Source of the DNA: Aphanomyces cochlioides
Lineage: Eukaryota; Oomycota; Saprolegniomycetes; Saprolegniales; Verrucalvaceae
Reading direction: 5' to 3'
DNA length: 64,000 nt
NCBI GenBank assembly: GCA_019828595.1
Contig: JAHQRK010000001.1
Coordinates: 3,906,001 to 3,970,000, forward strand
The position numbers and the translations under genes are program-made. The notes under the pieces were generated by a model. The model made no database searches. It saw only the letters and a program-made list of their open reading frames with translations, and had not been told where the DNA came from. Shown piece by piece: positions 1 through 11,589 of the stretch (position 1 is the stretch's first letter; every line of letters starts with the position of its first letter).

Positions 1-1659
1 GGCAATGCCGACAAAGCGGACGATGTTTGGATGGCGCAGCATGGAGACGAGGCGGATTTCCTGGAAGAAGACTTCAATCGCATACGTGTCATGGGTCTTT
101 TCAGGCAGCAGCTGCTTCATCGCGACGGTTTCGCCGCTTGGACGGTACGTCGCTCGATAGACAATGCCAAATCCACCAGCGGCAATGACAGATTCCGTCT
201 CGAGCTCCTTCATGGGAATTCGATGTTCTTTGAAGAGCGGGTCGAAGCGAATGTCATTCGGACCGACAGCTTTCTTCAAGTCCGAGTCGGAATACCGCCG
301 GCAATAGTAGAAGAGGGCCAGAGCGACAACCACAGCACACGCGACAGCGATAATAATGGAGATCGTCGTTTGATTGTGCGACGATTCTGGCGTCGGGCTA
401 GGCGTCGGAGTGGGCGGTGCCAGGATGCAGATGGGAAACGTATTCCACAGAAGCTTATACGAGTTTGGACACGCCGCGGTCGAGAGGTTGGCTGAGAAGA
501 TTGAATCGCACGAGTTGTTGACCCCAAGCTGCGTTCGCTTGGGGTTTGCAAGGTGGTTCAAGACGGTGAACTGTCCTTCCGAGGCATACACCGTCGTCAA
601 TGGGTTTCCAGTCAAGCATCTACGCCACGTACGAGTTAGCGGGGAAAATAGCAGAGGAATTTTGTACAGGGTAGTGATGGAAGGAGGCAATAAGTCTGCA
701 TTGAAGGTAGTCAAGTTGTTGTTCATGAGGGAAAGCGTCGAAAGCGCCGATGGAAACTTGACAGAGCGAATAGTAGAGATGGGATTGTTGTCGAGCATCC
801 TAGAACGATGAAGGGTTAAACTACGACGGACAAGACAGCGGATAGTACAAGTTTGTCAGGCCTATCGGGAACGAAGCATTGTCAATTGACTCGAGGCGAT
901 TGAAGGAGAGATAAAGAGTTGGTAGAGAATCTGGGAAGATGGCACCTTGAAGAGAAACAATGGCGTTGTGGTCAAGATACCTATAGAAGTCAAGTCACGA
1001 TCGATCAATGGAGATTGAAGGGTACAGTGACGACAGGGAGTTGCCGGGGGAATCGGTTAGCCATCGAGGATTTACATTTCCGATACGCTCGATCGCATTG
1101 TAGCTCATATTCCTATCGCATCGTCAAGTTCAAGCGAACGGAGCCGCAGCGGAGATTACAAGTAGATCATTTTGCTTGCGAAATGCACATTGTCGATCGA
1201 TTTGATCTTGTTGACGCTCAAATCTCTACACAAGGAACATGATGAACGATCGAGGGAACGAGAGAGAGAACGTCGTTCGTACAAGTAGACAACTGCCACA
1301 GATCCACTCGCGGCATCGCGGGAGAGATCGGGCGCTAGCGATCGAATGCCGACGCCGGATAAGGTGCTATATCGTGTAAATCAGGCTCAGAATCAACCAT
1401 AGCTCGTTTCGTACATGTTGGAAGGGTTCGAAGGCAACGTCAAGACGTGATCAATCGTCCAATTCTTCTGCAAGGTGAACACCCGCGTGGAGTTTCCGCC
1501 ACCGATTTGAGTTACCGTTCCGTTCGGGAACTGGATTTCCACCGTGGACGAGTCCGACGAGGACGTTGTAAATGTGATATTCTCCACGGTTGCATGTACA
1601 TGGACCAGAAGAAGCACGAGCAGCGCGGAGAGACTCCATCGGGGGAACTTGTGCCGCAT
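1..1659 (-). CDS. LRR receptor-like protein kinase (3' end beyond window)
   Basis: Membrane receptor kinase read on the minus strand; the C-terminal part of the kinase lies outside the window. Seven exons fit: 1415-1659, 1283-1366, 1160-1225, 1026-1112, 849-980, 668-799 and <1-619, with every intron in phase 2. I start at the methionine before a clear signal peptide (MRHKFPRWSLSALLVLLLV). Exons 3-6 encode leucine-rich repeats (DLSVNKI, NMSYNAI, YLDHNAI, MLDNNPI); exons 5 and 6 carry two repeats each. Exon 7 gives a Cys-rich LRR cap (CLTGNPL), a Pro/Thr stalk, a transmembrane segment (VACAVVVALALFYYC) and the start of a TKL-type kinase: glycine loop AAGGFGIVYRA, ATP lysine in VAMKQ, and LRHPNIVRFVG. 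It is paralogous to the kinase at 3010-5782, which is transcribed away from it. Ligand unknown. Confidence 0.85.
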
Positions 1660-1930
1660 GCTTTGATCCGGAGCGCTTCTCACAGTGACCAACTTGTGTG
1701 CGCTTGACGACAATGGACATCTGCAATGTAATAGTAATTACTACCAAAGCGTACCCAAAATACTGAAACTCTACTACCTGACTTTAGTGACATTATGTCA
1801 TTATAGGCCCACCATCAAATACAAAAGTTTGAATTTGCTTCACAGAAATGTCGTTAAAGTCAGGTGTACATTTATTTGTAGTAAGGTTCCTTTGTACTAG
1901 GAATCTAAGATCGCAGTTTCTTGACGCAGG

Positions 1931-2578
1931 ATGGTATCGCTCAAGTGGGGATGGTATGGCACTGAAATGACCGCCGAGCCGGTGGACACGGCGGACAAAT
2001 TGTATGGAGCACAGATCCCAGCAGTCGATCCTGCGAAATACCGAGATTTGGCGTTCCTGAACGAAGGTGAGCCGATCTTGTCGCCCATGACGTTGTCGCA
2101 TGCGCAAAACGCGCAGCGGTTGACGGAGTTGGCCGAGGAGTTTCCGTTCTCCTCAGAGTTTATTCGCCTCATGACGTCGAAAGAGCTCCAGGAGAAGACT
2201 CCCTCCGCGACTGGTGCGTATTTTACTCTTGGCGAGCCGACCTACGTTGAGGAAGTCGACATGACCGTCCTGCTGTTTTATAGCGACCAACAGGGCTGTA
2301 TCCTATGGTACCTCGTTCTCGACGGTCCATACGAAGGCCACGTGCTGGCGTCGATGAACCAACTGGACGCCCTCGACGAGGATGAAGATGTGGCGAGTTT
2401 CTGGGAAGACCAAGTCTACGTGAGCGCGAGTTCATTTGCCGAGTTCATCCATCGTGCTTGGCTTGAAAACCAGATCTGGTTCAAGCTCAACGATCAAGTC
2501 GCTCTGAGTTCGTACGTCGATCGAGAGTGCGACTGGTACGAAGGGGAGAACGCCAAGCTGGGCAGGACGTGCAGATAA
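1931..2578 (+). CDS. SUKH (SMI1/KNR4)-like protein
   Basis: Intronless 215-residue acidic protein. No signal peptide or membrane segment is visible. The central part (LLFYSDQQGCILWYLVLDG, then EGHVLAS) and the C-terminal FAEFIHRAWLENQIWF segment resemble the beta-sheet and closing helix of SMI1/KNR4 (SUKH) domains, which in fungi link cell-wall signalling to growth control and elsewhere act as protein-binding or immunity modules. That assignment is by pattern only and could be wrong. It sits between two divergently transcribed LRR receptor kinases and shares a 270-bp upstream region with the left one; a functional link to cell-surface signalling is speculative. Confidence 0.6.
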   Translation: MVSLKWGWYGTEMTAEPVDTADKLYGAQIPAVDPAKYRDLAFLNEGEPILSPMTLSHAQNAQRLTELAEEFPFSSEFIRLMTSKELQEKTPSATGAYFTLGEPTYVEEVDMTVLLFYSDQQGCILWYLVLDGPYEGHVLASMNQLDALDEDEDVASFWEDQVYVSASSFAEFIHRAWLENQIWFKLNDQVALSSYVDRECDWYEGENAKLGRTCR

Positions 2579-3009
2579 CAAGATGACAACAATGAGTCTT
2601 CTCATAGAACCACGCCAGGTGCCTCAGCCGACGGAGAGGAGAGCCACGACATGTGAAACACATGGTCACGTCGCGCAGGCAGTAAAAAACGCAACGCTCC
2701 TTCGCGGTCGTTGCCGCTCGTTGACGCATGGACTCCATCAGTGGACAACAGGAAAGGCCGCGTCTTTCCAGCGCAGAGAGTGCTCCATGAAGTGGGTTCC
2801 ATCGTGGGTTTCTGCATGACCAGCGTTGGATCATGGCGTCCAGTGCGGCAATAAGTCCAGATGCTTCAATGGGATTCTTTTACCGGATGGAACTGATAGC
2901 ATCGGGTAGACTACCGGGTATTTGAGGTTTCAACCCGTCTGATCTGTCCTTTCACCGGGTATTTGACCAGGACCATTTCCACAATGTTGCAACTCACACA
3001 ACCTGTCAA
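2579..3009. promoter_or_regulatory. Intergenic region with CCGGGTATTT motifs
   Basis: There is no convincing coding frame. Between about 2895 and 2960, immediately upstream of the LRR kinase start, ACCGGGTATTTGA occurs twice (near 2913 and 2954) with ATCGGGTAG and CAACCCGTC in between. Related CCGGATA/CGGGTAT words recur ahead of several other genes here (6766, 14704, 23723). A promoter role is inferred from position only. Confidence 0.4.
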
Positions 3010-5782
3010 GTGCTCATGAAGGTGGCCGCTGTCGCATCACTGCTCGGGAGCGCGCTCTTTGTGCTCTCTGTGCAGGCTGCAGAATGCGGCGAAGGAGCTA
3101 TGCCGATCATTGTCGGCCAAAGAGACCCGTCCAGGAAACCACTCGCCGTCAACGTGACGACGTATACGACGGATTGTAGCAATGTCAGCTTTGTCTTTTC
3201 AGACACGGATGGTGCGGAAACACCAGGACCGCCGACGACATACCCGACGTGTATTTGGTTCCCAAACGGAACGGTAATTCGCGGTGGCGAAATCTGCTCC
3301 AAGGGCCGGAATAACTACTCTATCGGCGAATTTCACGTCATTCGACAGTCGCCCGTCCGCGTTGAAGCAGTTCAATATTTACCCTCGAATGCCTCCATCA
3401 TGTAAGTCGATCTCAGTGTCTTAGATAGACGTGATGACTGAATGATAGCTATCTCAACGGCATGGGCATTCGATCCCTCCCGAAGGACTTGACTAAAGAC
3501 GATACTGGCAAATCTCTCGTCGCGAACCGCATGTAAGATGCCGCGGCTGACACCAAGTTCACAACCACGTAGACATTTTGAAAACAATTCCATCACATCG
3601 ATCCAAGGCATTGTGTGGCCTCCGACAATGAGCATTTTGTACCGCCATCCCTTTCAAACAGGGAAGTTTTACTTGCTTTTTCGTAGGGACTTGACCAACA
3701 ATTCCATCATTGAGCTCGGGGATCTGTCCGCAAATACCAACATCAAAGTCTTGTACGTTGCTTTGCCTCTCCAAGTTCAAGCCTGACTCATCCGTGTAGT
3801 TCGGTGCCAAGGAATCAAATTAAATCCCTGGCAAAGACCCGATTTCCCCCCTGGATCACAGATTTGTACGTCACCACCAAGCGTAGTGTAGATCTTGAAA
3901 CATGACCTGTCGACTAGGTACCTTCAATTCAATTTCCTTTCCTCACTAGAGAACTTGCCCCCCGTCCTGGATTCTCTGTACATGCGTATTCCCCTTTTAT
4001 CCTTCTCACTGCTTGCAATAGAACGGTCAGCAGCAACTTATTCACTTCCTTCCCGTCGCTGCCATCGACCTTGACACAACTGTATGCTTCATTTCTTCCT
4101 TCTCGCATGACGACGTTGATCTTAGGCTAGCGGCTTTCAACCGTGTGACCTCGATTGATCGCATTGCGATACCTCCGAATCTACAAGCTTTGTAATGACA
4201 TCTCCCATGATGGAACTCTCACGACGTGGCTCATTTAGAGACCTGTCATACAACAACATCACGGAGATTCGAGCCAATTTCCCATCGTCGTTGTCTAGTC
4301 TGTACGAATTCAACGCTAGTGTGCTCTCCTTACCCCGGCCATGGTTGTAGATGCTTGGCGGGCAATCCGATTACTGCATTTTATGCTAATCAGTCACAGT
4401 TTGAGCTGCTCTCGGGGCTTGACAACAACAGCACGGTCACGAATTTTACATTGGGCTTTGACTCGTTTGGCAACTACGACGTTACAAGTACTTGCGCCGT
4501 CTTCCTCACGACCAAGGCGACAAACCTCACATGCAAAGGCCACAAGGGCATTCAAATGCTCTGGAACACATTTCCTATTTGCATGCTGCCAGACACAGTG
4601 GCGACCTCATCGACTCTGCCTGCTGATTCCTCTAGCAACAAGACGCTCATGTGGGTCGGCATTGGCGCTGGTTCCCTTGTTGTCGTCGTGTCCGTGGCCC
4701 TGTTTCTCTTCCATGTCCGCCGTCGAAGAAGACATGGATCTAGCGACAATAGTGCATTCAAAGCGTTTGAATGGCACTCTCCAACTGCTGCTGACGACTC
4801 AGAGTACTCTATTCCAAACGATATTCGCTACGACGACTCGTTGAAGCATTTTATTATCCCAGCCTCGTGCGTCGAGCGTGAACGTGTCTTGGCCACAGGT
4901 GGTAATGGCATTGTCTACCTCGCTCGGATAACTCGAGTCGGTGAATCGCCACAACTCGCTGCACTCAAGCGTGTGCTCCCCAGTCAATCCACGAACCTGG
5001 ACGCGATCGAAATGTTCATGAATGAATTGCGACTCAGCGCCGCGCTTTCCCATCCAAACATTGTCACATTCCTTGGCTTTACATGGACGACCCTCAGCAA
5101 TTTGTCCGTCTTGAGCGAATATATGAGCCGTGGCGACTTGTGGAGCATCCTCGACCCGAAGATCAACCCAACATGCGAGCTCGAGTGGCTTGTCGACCCC
5201 AATGTCGATGTCGACTTTGACAAGATCCACGTCAAGTCATCTGCATTCAAGGTTCCCGTCTCCAAGTTTTCCGTCGTCTGCGATGTTGCGAATGCTCTGG
5301 CGTACTTGCACACGTTGGATCAAGTGGTTCTTCACCGTGACATCAAGGCGAGGAACGTCTTCATCAACAACGAATGGACTGCCAAGCTAGGCGACTTTGG
5401 CACATCCCGAGCCCGGGACATGTATGCCATGACCGCTGAAATCGGTACCTTGCCATGGATGGCGCCAGAGGTACTCAAGGGCATCATGTACAACGAGAAG
5501 GCCGACATTTACTCCTTCGGTGTACTCTTGTCTGAAGTCGACTTGCGCGTCGTGCCATACTCAAACGTCGAAGCATACGCAACGAACGACTCCGTCTCGG
5601 TGGAAATGATCCGAGCTCGTGTTGCCATGCTGGTCATGAGTGGTGACTTGCGCCCAAAGTTTTCGCCGAATTGTCCAAAATCCATCGTCAACATCGCGCG
5701 GCGGTGTCTTGCCTTTGATCCACGTGAGCGGCCGAGTGCGCTCGAGGTCGTTGGATGGTTGAACCAACTGCCGCGGTCGTGA
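3010..5782 (+). CDS. LRR receptor-like TKL protein kinase
   Basis: Complete 784-residue receptor kinase in ten exons: 3010-3401, 3449-3532, 3573-3638, 3687-3752, 3800-3865, 3918-3977, 4022-4081, 4126-4191, 4239-4301 and 4351-5782. All nine introns are phase 2, and the seven short exons 3-9 (60-66 nt) each encode one leucine-rich repeat. An N-terminal signal peptide (MKVAAVASLLGSALFVLSV) is followed by a Cys-containing domain, the LRRs, a cap (CLAGNPIT), a transmembrane helix (GIGAGSLVVVVSVALFLF) with a basic stop-transfer stretch, and an intact kinase: ATGGNGIVYLA, lysine in LAALKR, catalytic loop LHRDIKARNV, DFGTS, and GTLPWMAPEVL. About 35 extra residues lie between the hinge and the catalytic-loop helix. 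All catalytic residues are present, so it should be active. The second in-frame ATG (3016) is an equally good start. Confidence 0.93.
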
Positions 5783-7193
5783 ATCATGTTCATTGATCAC
5801 TCATCAAGCCTGTCACCCATTAATATAATTTTGGGGTTTCTATACTCCTAATTGGTGTTCCGCCGCGACTCTAATGACTCGATTCATTTTTGTCATATAC
5901 AATCTCACCGGAACAAAAAGACTCTTATTGAAGTAATAGGCTCATTACTATAACATCATTTTTGTTTTCGTTTCATGATGACGAAAGGATGTGTCATGCA
6001 AGATATGTCGTAACAAAAAAATACTTAATGCTATGTTTTCCTGCGACCATTAATGCCATTTTGGTTTTGATGGTGGAAGGACATATCCACTTGGGTGCTT
6101 CTGCAACTATATCATGTGAAACAGGATGGATACACACCGCTTGGGACATGTTCTCTCCGTAGTGTCTGCGTATTGCTGAATTGTTAACACTGACTTCTGA
6201 CTGTGTCAGCAGACGACCTCTTTGTAGTTGTCGCACTGTTGGAAGGAATGACTGGCTGCGGATCAGTTGTGATGGCGGTCCGATGCTGTCATCGCAAGAA
6301 AAATCTTGTTTCCAAGACATGCGTCCGTCCTGTGACTTGCTGACCATCGCACTGAAAAGAGTGGCAATGCAATAGTCGTCCTCACCACCGCTTAAGTGCA
6401 TCTTGTCGCACTATTTGCTTTTCCCATCAGTGTCACACTCGGAGCTGCTTGTGTCATCGTCCCAGATCAAATGACTGAAGTCTGCATTGCTGGACTTTCG
6501 ACTACCTAATTGGGTACCTTTCCTCTTTGTACCTAATTAGTACCGAATTAGGTACTGTTCAACCATGCAACACAAACCACCATAGTCAAGCATAAGCACG
6601 GATGCGGAATGCAGGTCGTTATCTTGGGACGACGTTACATGAAGTCGAATTGTATACAAATTGACCCCGCTTGCATCTATGTCATCCCGCCGCACCTGGA
6701 TCTCGTCGTTCTCCACCAGTCACCTCCCTCCTCTCTTGTCTTCTTTCTCGCACGATCCAACTGTTGGTATCCGGATCATCCGGATACGGCTATAAATAGC
6801 GTTTGAAAAATTGAATTGCAAATACAAAGTCCAAGTGGCTTTTGGCAGGGTTTGATGGGACGAGGCGGGAATGTGTATACAACACTTAAACAATGTATTC
6901 TATAGTGAAGTGAAGGCTTCTCAAGTTGGACAAGCCACAACTCGAATTTCTTTGTGCACCACAAATTGCTGCCGGTGGTGGGATCTCAGACCAGACGGCC
7001 AAGGAACAAGACCCTCTGCATTAGCGCGGGAAATCAGGAAAGAGTCTTAAGGGAAACAATTATTTCAGGTACGTGTCGACGTCGCATGCGTGAGACCGAC
7101 GACTCGAGCGACGACTTGTCCCCGTGGTTGTCCGATCACGTATAAGAATTTGGTGTCTCATCGAGGATTGATGTAGATCTTTAAGTTTGCATC
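5783..7193. other. Intergenic, no gene seen; promoter-like motifs at 6507-6797
   Basis: AT-rich DNA without a supportable gene; the small ORFs have no recognisable features. At 6507-6556 the word TACCTAATT and its complement AATTAGGTA recur, forming an imperfect palindrome. At 6766-6787 lies a near-palindrome, GGTATCCGGATCATCCGGAT plus AC, followed at once by CTATAAATAG, a TATA-like sequence about 400 bp before the Tup1-like gene. Confidence 0.5.
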
Positions 7194-9531
7194 ATGTACG
7201 CAAGCGGACCTCCAGGAAGTGTGCCTCGTCGTGTGAATGTCAACCCGAATGCGGGAGTCTTGGTGGGAGGTGTCCCAAGCGGCCCGCAGCCTGTTGGAGG
7301 CAACGTTCCCATGCGAGGTGAAGTAAGACACAGTGACATGCGAGAAATCCGCGGAGGCAACGTCGGGATCTCTCAGATGAATATGGGTGGAGGAGGAAAC
7401 CCCAATGTGGTCGTTCAAAACCCAGGTCAACCACCTATGGGAGGTGGCAACGCCGCGCGTGTTGTTGAAATGCTGGAAAGTGCAAAGAACGAATTTGAAA
7501 GCGTGCTGCAGCAATTGAACATCAGCAAAATTGAAAACATGGAACTCGAACGCAAAATTACAGCTCAAGTCGCCGAAATGGATCAAATTCAGCAAACAAT
7601 CAAGGCACTTGAACAAAGCCAACGACGCTTGCGTCAACAATACGAAGATGACATTATGCGATTGCGTCGACAATTGGAAGGAGGAAAGATGCCGATGGCC
7701 CCTCCTCCTCAAAAGAGAGGACGTGATGAGGTACCCCCATCCATGCCTCCTCTTCAAGTCAACACGGGCCAACCTATGATTTCTTCTCGTGGCCCGCGTG
7801 GAAACAGTCCTATTCGTGTTGCCCCTGTGCCATCTATGGGTCGTCCTGCTGGTCTTGAAGATCGTCCGCGAGACCGTCCAATGCAGCATCCGAGTGGCCC
7901 TGAACGTCAAGATCGGCCCATGAACCCACCTCTCGCACCCCTCGAAGGATCTCTTCATACACCGACTGGACGTGGTCGAATGCCCGGACTGTCGTCGCGA
8001 GCTGAAACTGAAAGTCGCCCCAACGATCGGGAGTTGCGATCTGACCGTGATGGAGCTCACTTAAAGAATGACGACCGTTCGCGCGTGCCTCTTCAAGGTC
8101 CTCAAACCCGAAATATGGGTGAGGACTCAGCCAGCTCGTCCCCCGTCATGAAGAAGAGCAAGTCCTTGGGCAGCACGGATGGAAAATCTTCAAAGAATGG
8201 AAACAGCAGTGGTCAACCTAATGGCTCAGCCTCTGCCGCTCCTGCTGGTCCTGCTCCAAACTTACCTTCCCCTGCACCTGCTTTGCCTTCGACTTCACAA
8301 AAAATGCACCACCTGAACAAAATCAATTCTTCAGACGGCCCTTCTAACGGAGGTCACGACCAATCCGGCCCTTCAACTCCCCCAAGCTCGAATGGATCAG
8401 GTGCTCCATCAACTGGTGCATCAACGCCTTCGAACGGAAACAACTTCAACAACGCAAACAAGCAAAGCAAAGTGAAGTGGGCTCTAACCTACTCGAACAA
8501 AGGACCTGGCTACACTGACCCAGAACGCCCTGTGGTCGAAATGTTCCACACCTTGGACCATCAAAGTGTTGTATGTTGTGTTCGCTTTTCTGCTGATGGT
8601 ACCAAATTGGCGTCGGGATGCCACAAGACAGCTCAAGTGTTTGACGTCCAGACCGGTGCTCGCACATTTTGGGTTCAACGGCCCGCTGTCTCTGGCAACG
8701 CCCAACCCGCCAACGAAGCGGAAGATGCCTACGTCCGTGCTGTATGCTTTTCTCCTGACGGCAAGAAACTTGTTGCTGGTATGCCTCAAAACACTATTCG
8801 CATTTGGGACATGGAATCCAACGAAGAAGCTCCTCCTCTTGTTGGTCACGATGCTGAAATCTACTCGCTCGATTATGTCAACAACTTCATCGTGTCAGGC
8901 TCTGGCGATCGCAAAGTTCGCTTGTGGGATGCGCGCACGGGTCAGTGCCAAGCCATTTTCGGCAATGAAAGTGGCGGACCTGCTGATGGCGTGACGAACG
9001 TAGCGTTGTCTCCAGACGGACGTCTCCTTGCCGCTGCGTCATTGGACAAAGTTGTTCGCATATGGGATACGCAGACGACTCAGCTGATGGATCGCTTGGA
9101 AGGTCACTGCGACTCTGTCTACTCGTTGGCGTTCTCACCTGATGGCAAGAATATCATTTCTGGTTCATTGGACAAGAACATTATGTTGTGGGATGTTTCT
9201 GCGTCTGGCCGTACTACGACAAGACCTCGTATGCTTTTCCAAGGCCACAAAGACTTTGTGCTCTCCGTGGCATACACACCCGATGGACGGTATGTTTTAA
9301 TTGATGAATATTCGCATGATGGCTGACTTGGTGTGTAGATGGATTATGTCTGGGTCCAAGGATCGATCAGTTATTTTCTGGGACCCTCGCACAGCTCGAT
9401 CCGTCCTGACTGTGAGCGGCTACCGCAACTCTGTCATCAATGTGCACTCATCTCCAGCGTCGCCTCATTTCGCGACTGGCAGTGGAGACTGCTTTGCTTG
9501 CATTTGGAAGTACCAGTGTCAAACAATCTAA
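7194..9531 (+). CDS. Tup1/Groucho-like WD40 transcriptional corepressor
   Basis: Two exons (7194-9289 and 9339-9531) give 762 residues. The N-terminus is Gly/Pro-rich. Residues about 90-165 form a coiled coil (ARVVEMLESAKNEFESVLQQ onward) that resembles the Tup1 tetramerisation helix. A long Pro/Ser-rich, low-complexity linker follows (to about residue 410). The C-terminal half holds seven WD40 repeats, with typical blades such as VCCVRFSADGTKLASG, AVCFSPDGKKLVAGMPQ and IISGSLDKNIMLWD. In fungi Tup1 works with Cyc8/Ssn6 in the nucleus to repress genes through histone contacts; the same role is likely here. The helix-linker-propeller order distinguishes it from generic WD40 scaffolds. The single small intron lies just before the last blade. 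Confidence 0.85.
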
Positions 9532-9720
9532 CATGGGTGTGTATTATTAGTGGCAAGGTCGATAGGAGAGAGAGAAAACGAGAGTCATAGAAGTAGAAGT
9601 AAATGGTCTGGCGCATGTGCTAGATTATGTTTGTCAATATATTTCCTTGCTTGTCCACCGCCGCTGCCGCCGCAATGTGTTGTACGAGGAGGGCGAAGAA
9701 GGCATAAATAGCGGCATAAA

Positions 9721-10589
9721 TTACAACAGCAATGGACTTGGACTTGGGGGACTCACAAGAAGAGAAGTCGGGACCGGACTCAGGCCCTTCAGAGCACGCT
9801 TGATGGATCGAAGGTCTCGCATGAGCAGCTTCCACTCGTCGACCAGCCGGGTCTTTTCACGATCAAGCGCATCACGACCGAAGTTGAACACTGTCGGATC
9901 GAAGTTGAAGTCATGTTCCTCCGCATGAGCAATCATCTCATCGAGTGCCTCCATTTTGTTCTCCAATTCGTTTGGAGTTAAGGAAAACATACGTTGATGC
10001 AGGAAGCGCAAACTCTTTTTCGCATGAGCCAAGTTGCGTCGGTATGGACCCATGACATGATCGGTCTGAGCAGTCTCATCAAATGCAGACTCCAGACGGG
10101 CTTTTAAAAAGTTTGACATGACACGTATCCGCGTTCGCATATGAGCACAATTTTGGACGAGAAAGTGTTCTTTTGCGGGCAAATCAGCTTCCAAGTACTC
10201 TTCGAGATCACAAAGGAGTTGTTCGTGTTGACATACGAGGCTCATCGCGTCGTATACATCGTCACGGAAGGGATACTCTTTCTCCATCAACTACAAAACA
10301 ACGTTCGTTACGCATTCACACTGGAAAGCAATCATACCTTGGCCATCAGCAAGTCCAATTTTGCCTCGAGTTCTTCGCATCGCAATCGAGTGCCACTAAA
10401 CAAGATCGATTCTTTTGGTTGCTGTTGCGCTTTCACATCTGAAATCAATCGCTCCAATTCGAGCAAGTTGGAATCTGCGCAGACATTTTAGCTCCACAAG
10501 TCTATTCTTTGCTTGGACATACCGTTTGGCAGCACGCTCTTGAGCGCTTGGATGGAATACGCTAAGATCGTCTGAGTGTCGGCAATCAT
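9721..10589 (-). CDS. Hypothetical coiled-coil protein
   Basis: Three exons (10523-10589, 10338-10474, 9721-10290) join in frame to 257 residues starting MIADTQTILAYSIQALKSVL. I do not recognise the family. It is mostly helical and charged, with coiled-coil stretches (LLELERLISDVKAQQQ, RCEELEAKLDLLMAK, and DALDREKTRLVDEWKLLMRD) and a leucine-rich C-terminus. An overlapping frame near 9640-9740 encodes a strongly hydrophobic stretch (IAVVIYAAIYAFFALLVQH); an alternative 3' splice event could give a membrane-anchored tail, but I found no clean splice sites for it. It is convergent with the Tup1-like gene. Confidence 0.65.
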
Positions 10590-11589
10590 GGCAGGACGTT
10601 TATATTTACGAAGAAAAGTGAAAATGATGGAGAATTGAGAAATTCCATGCAAAACGGTCACATGTATACAAATTTTCATATAATCTCGTACATTTTCTAC
10701 TGACTTTCTTTGTAAATTTGGTACTTCCGACGCACGTCCGGCCGTTCAAAGGCAACGCTACCACTTCCAAAGTCCATGAAATCCACAGCTTTTAAGCTCT
10801 TCTATGGGCATTCTTGTGTCCAAAAGCGCTAGAAAGCAGTCTATCGTAGTCATAGGTCTCGTCTTCGCCGTCCTGGTGGTGTACACGTTGAAAAAGTTCT
10901 CGAACTTTCGAATTTATTTATGCAGCAGATGGCAGCACACGGAATACCACCACGACTTGGAACGGCCGGCATCTGAATAAAACCAACCAAGCTGGAGAAA
11001 GCCAAGTAGAGTCCACAGCATAGTCATGAAGAAGACTAGACATTCTCTTCAGCCTATAGCGCTCGAAACTCTGTCATATTTGGCGCCGTCAGACGATAGG
11101 CATACTCACCATGACTCCCTTGGAGTACTGTATATCAGGTTTCGTAAACTTTTTGGTCCGGCAGTGTATTTATAAAATTTCACAGGAACTCTCACAACCG
11201 ATGTAATCCGGCAATCGACATCATTCGAAATTCCTGCGTCGACGTATGACGCCAGGTTGGACTTATATCCATTATGTACTATTCCCAGACCTTAACGCTC
11301 TTACTATCTTTGGAATCGGGCGGAGGGCGATTGGAATGGTCTGTCACCCAAGCGTCGTCGGAGCTTCAAACGTTGTCTCCAATGACAGGAAGTCTTTTTT
11401 ATTCTTTTAAGACATATTCCTCGGGCCAATCAAAATGCGTCATCTTGTTTCTTTAATTTTCTTTAAATATTTTTTCGCCAATCAGAAATCGCCCACGATT
11501 TAAAGAATTCGTTTCTCTGGGTTGGTTTCGGACCGGTTCGGCCGCTCGTCTTTTGATTGCAAAACAAGCGCGCAACTTGGTAGGATACA
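10590..11589. other. Intergenic, no gene seen
   Basis: No coding potential that I can support. The last 130 bp before the carrier gene are AT-rich, with TTTAAATATTT, a CCAATCAGAAATC box (about 11478) and GATTTAAAGAATT, like other promoter-side stretches of this window. Confidence 0.5.
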
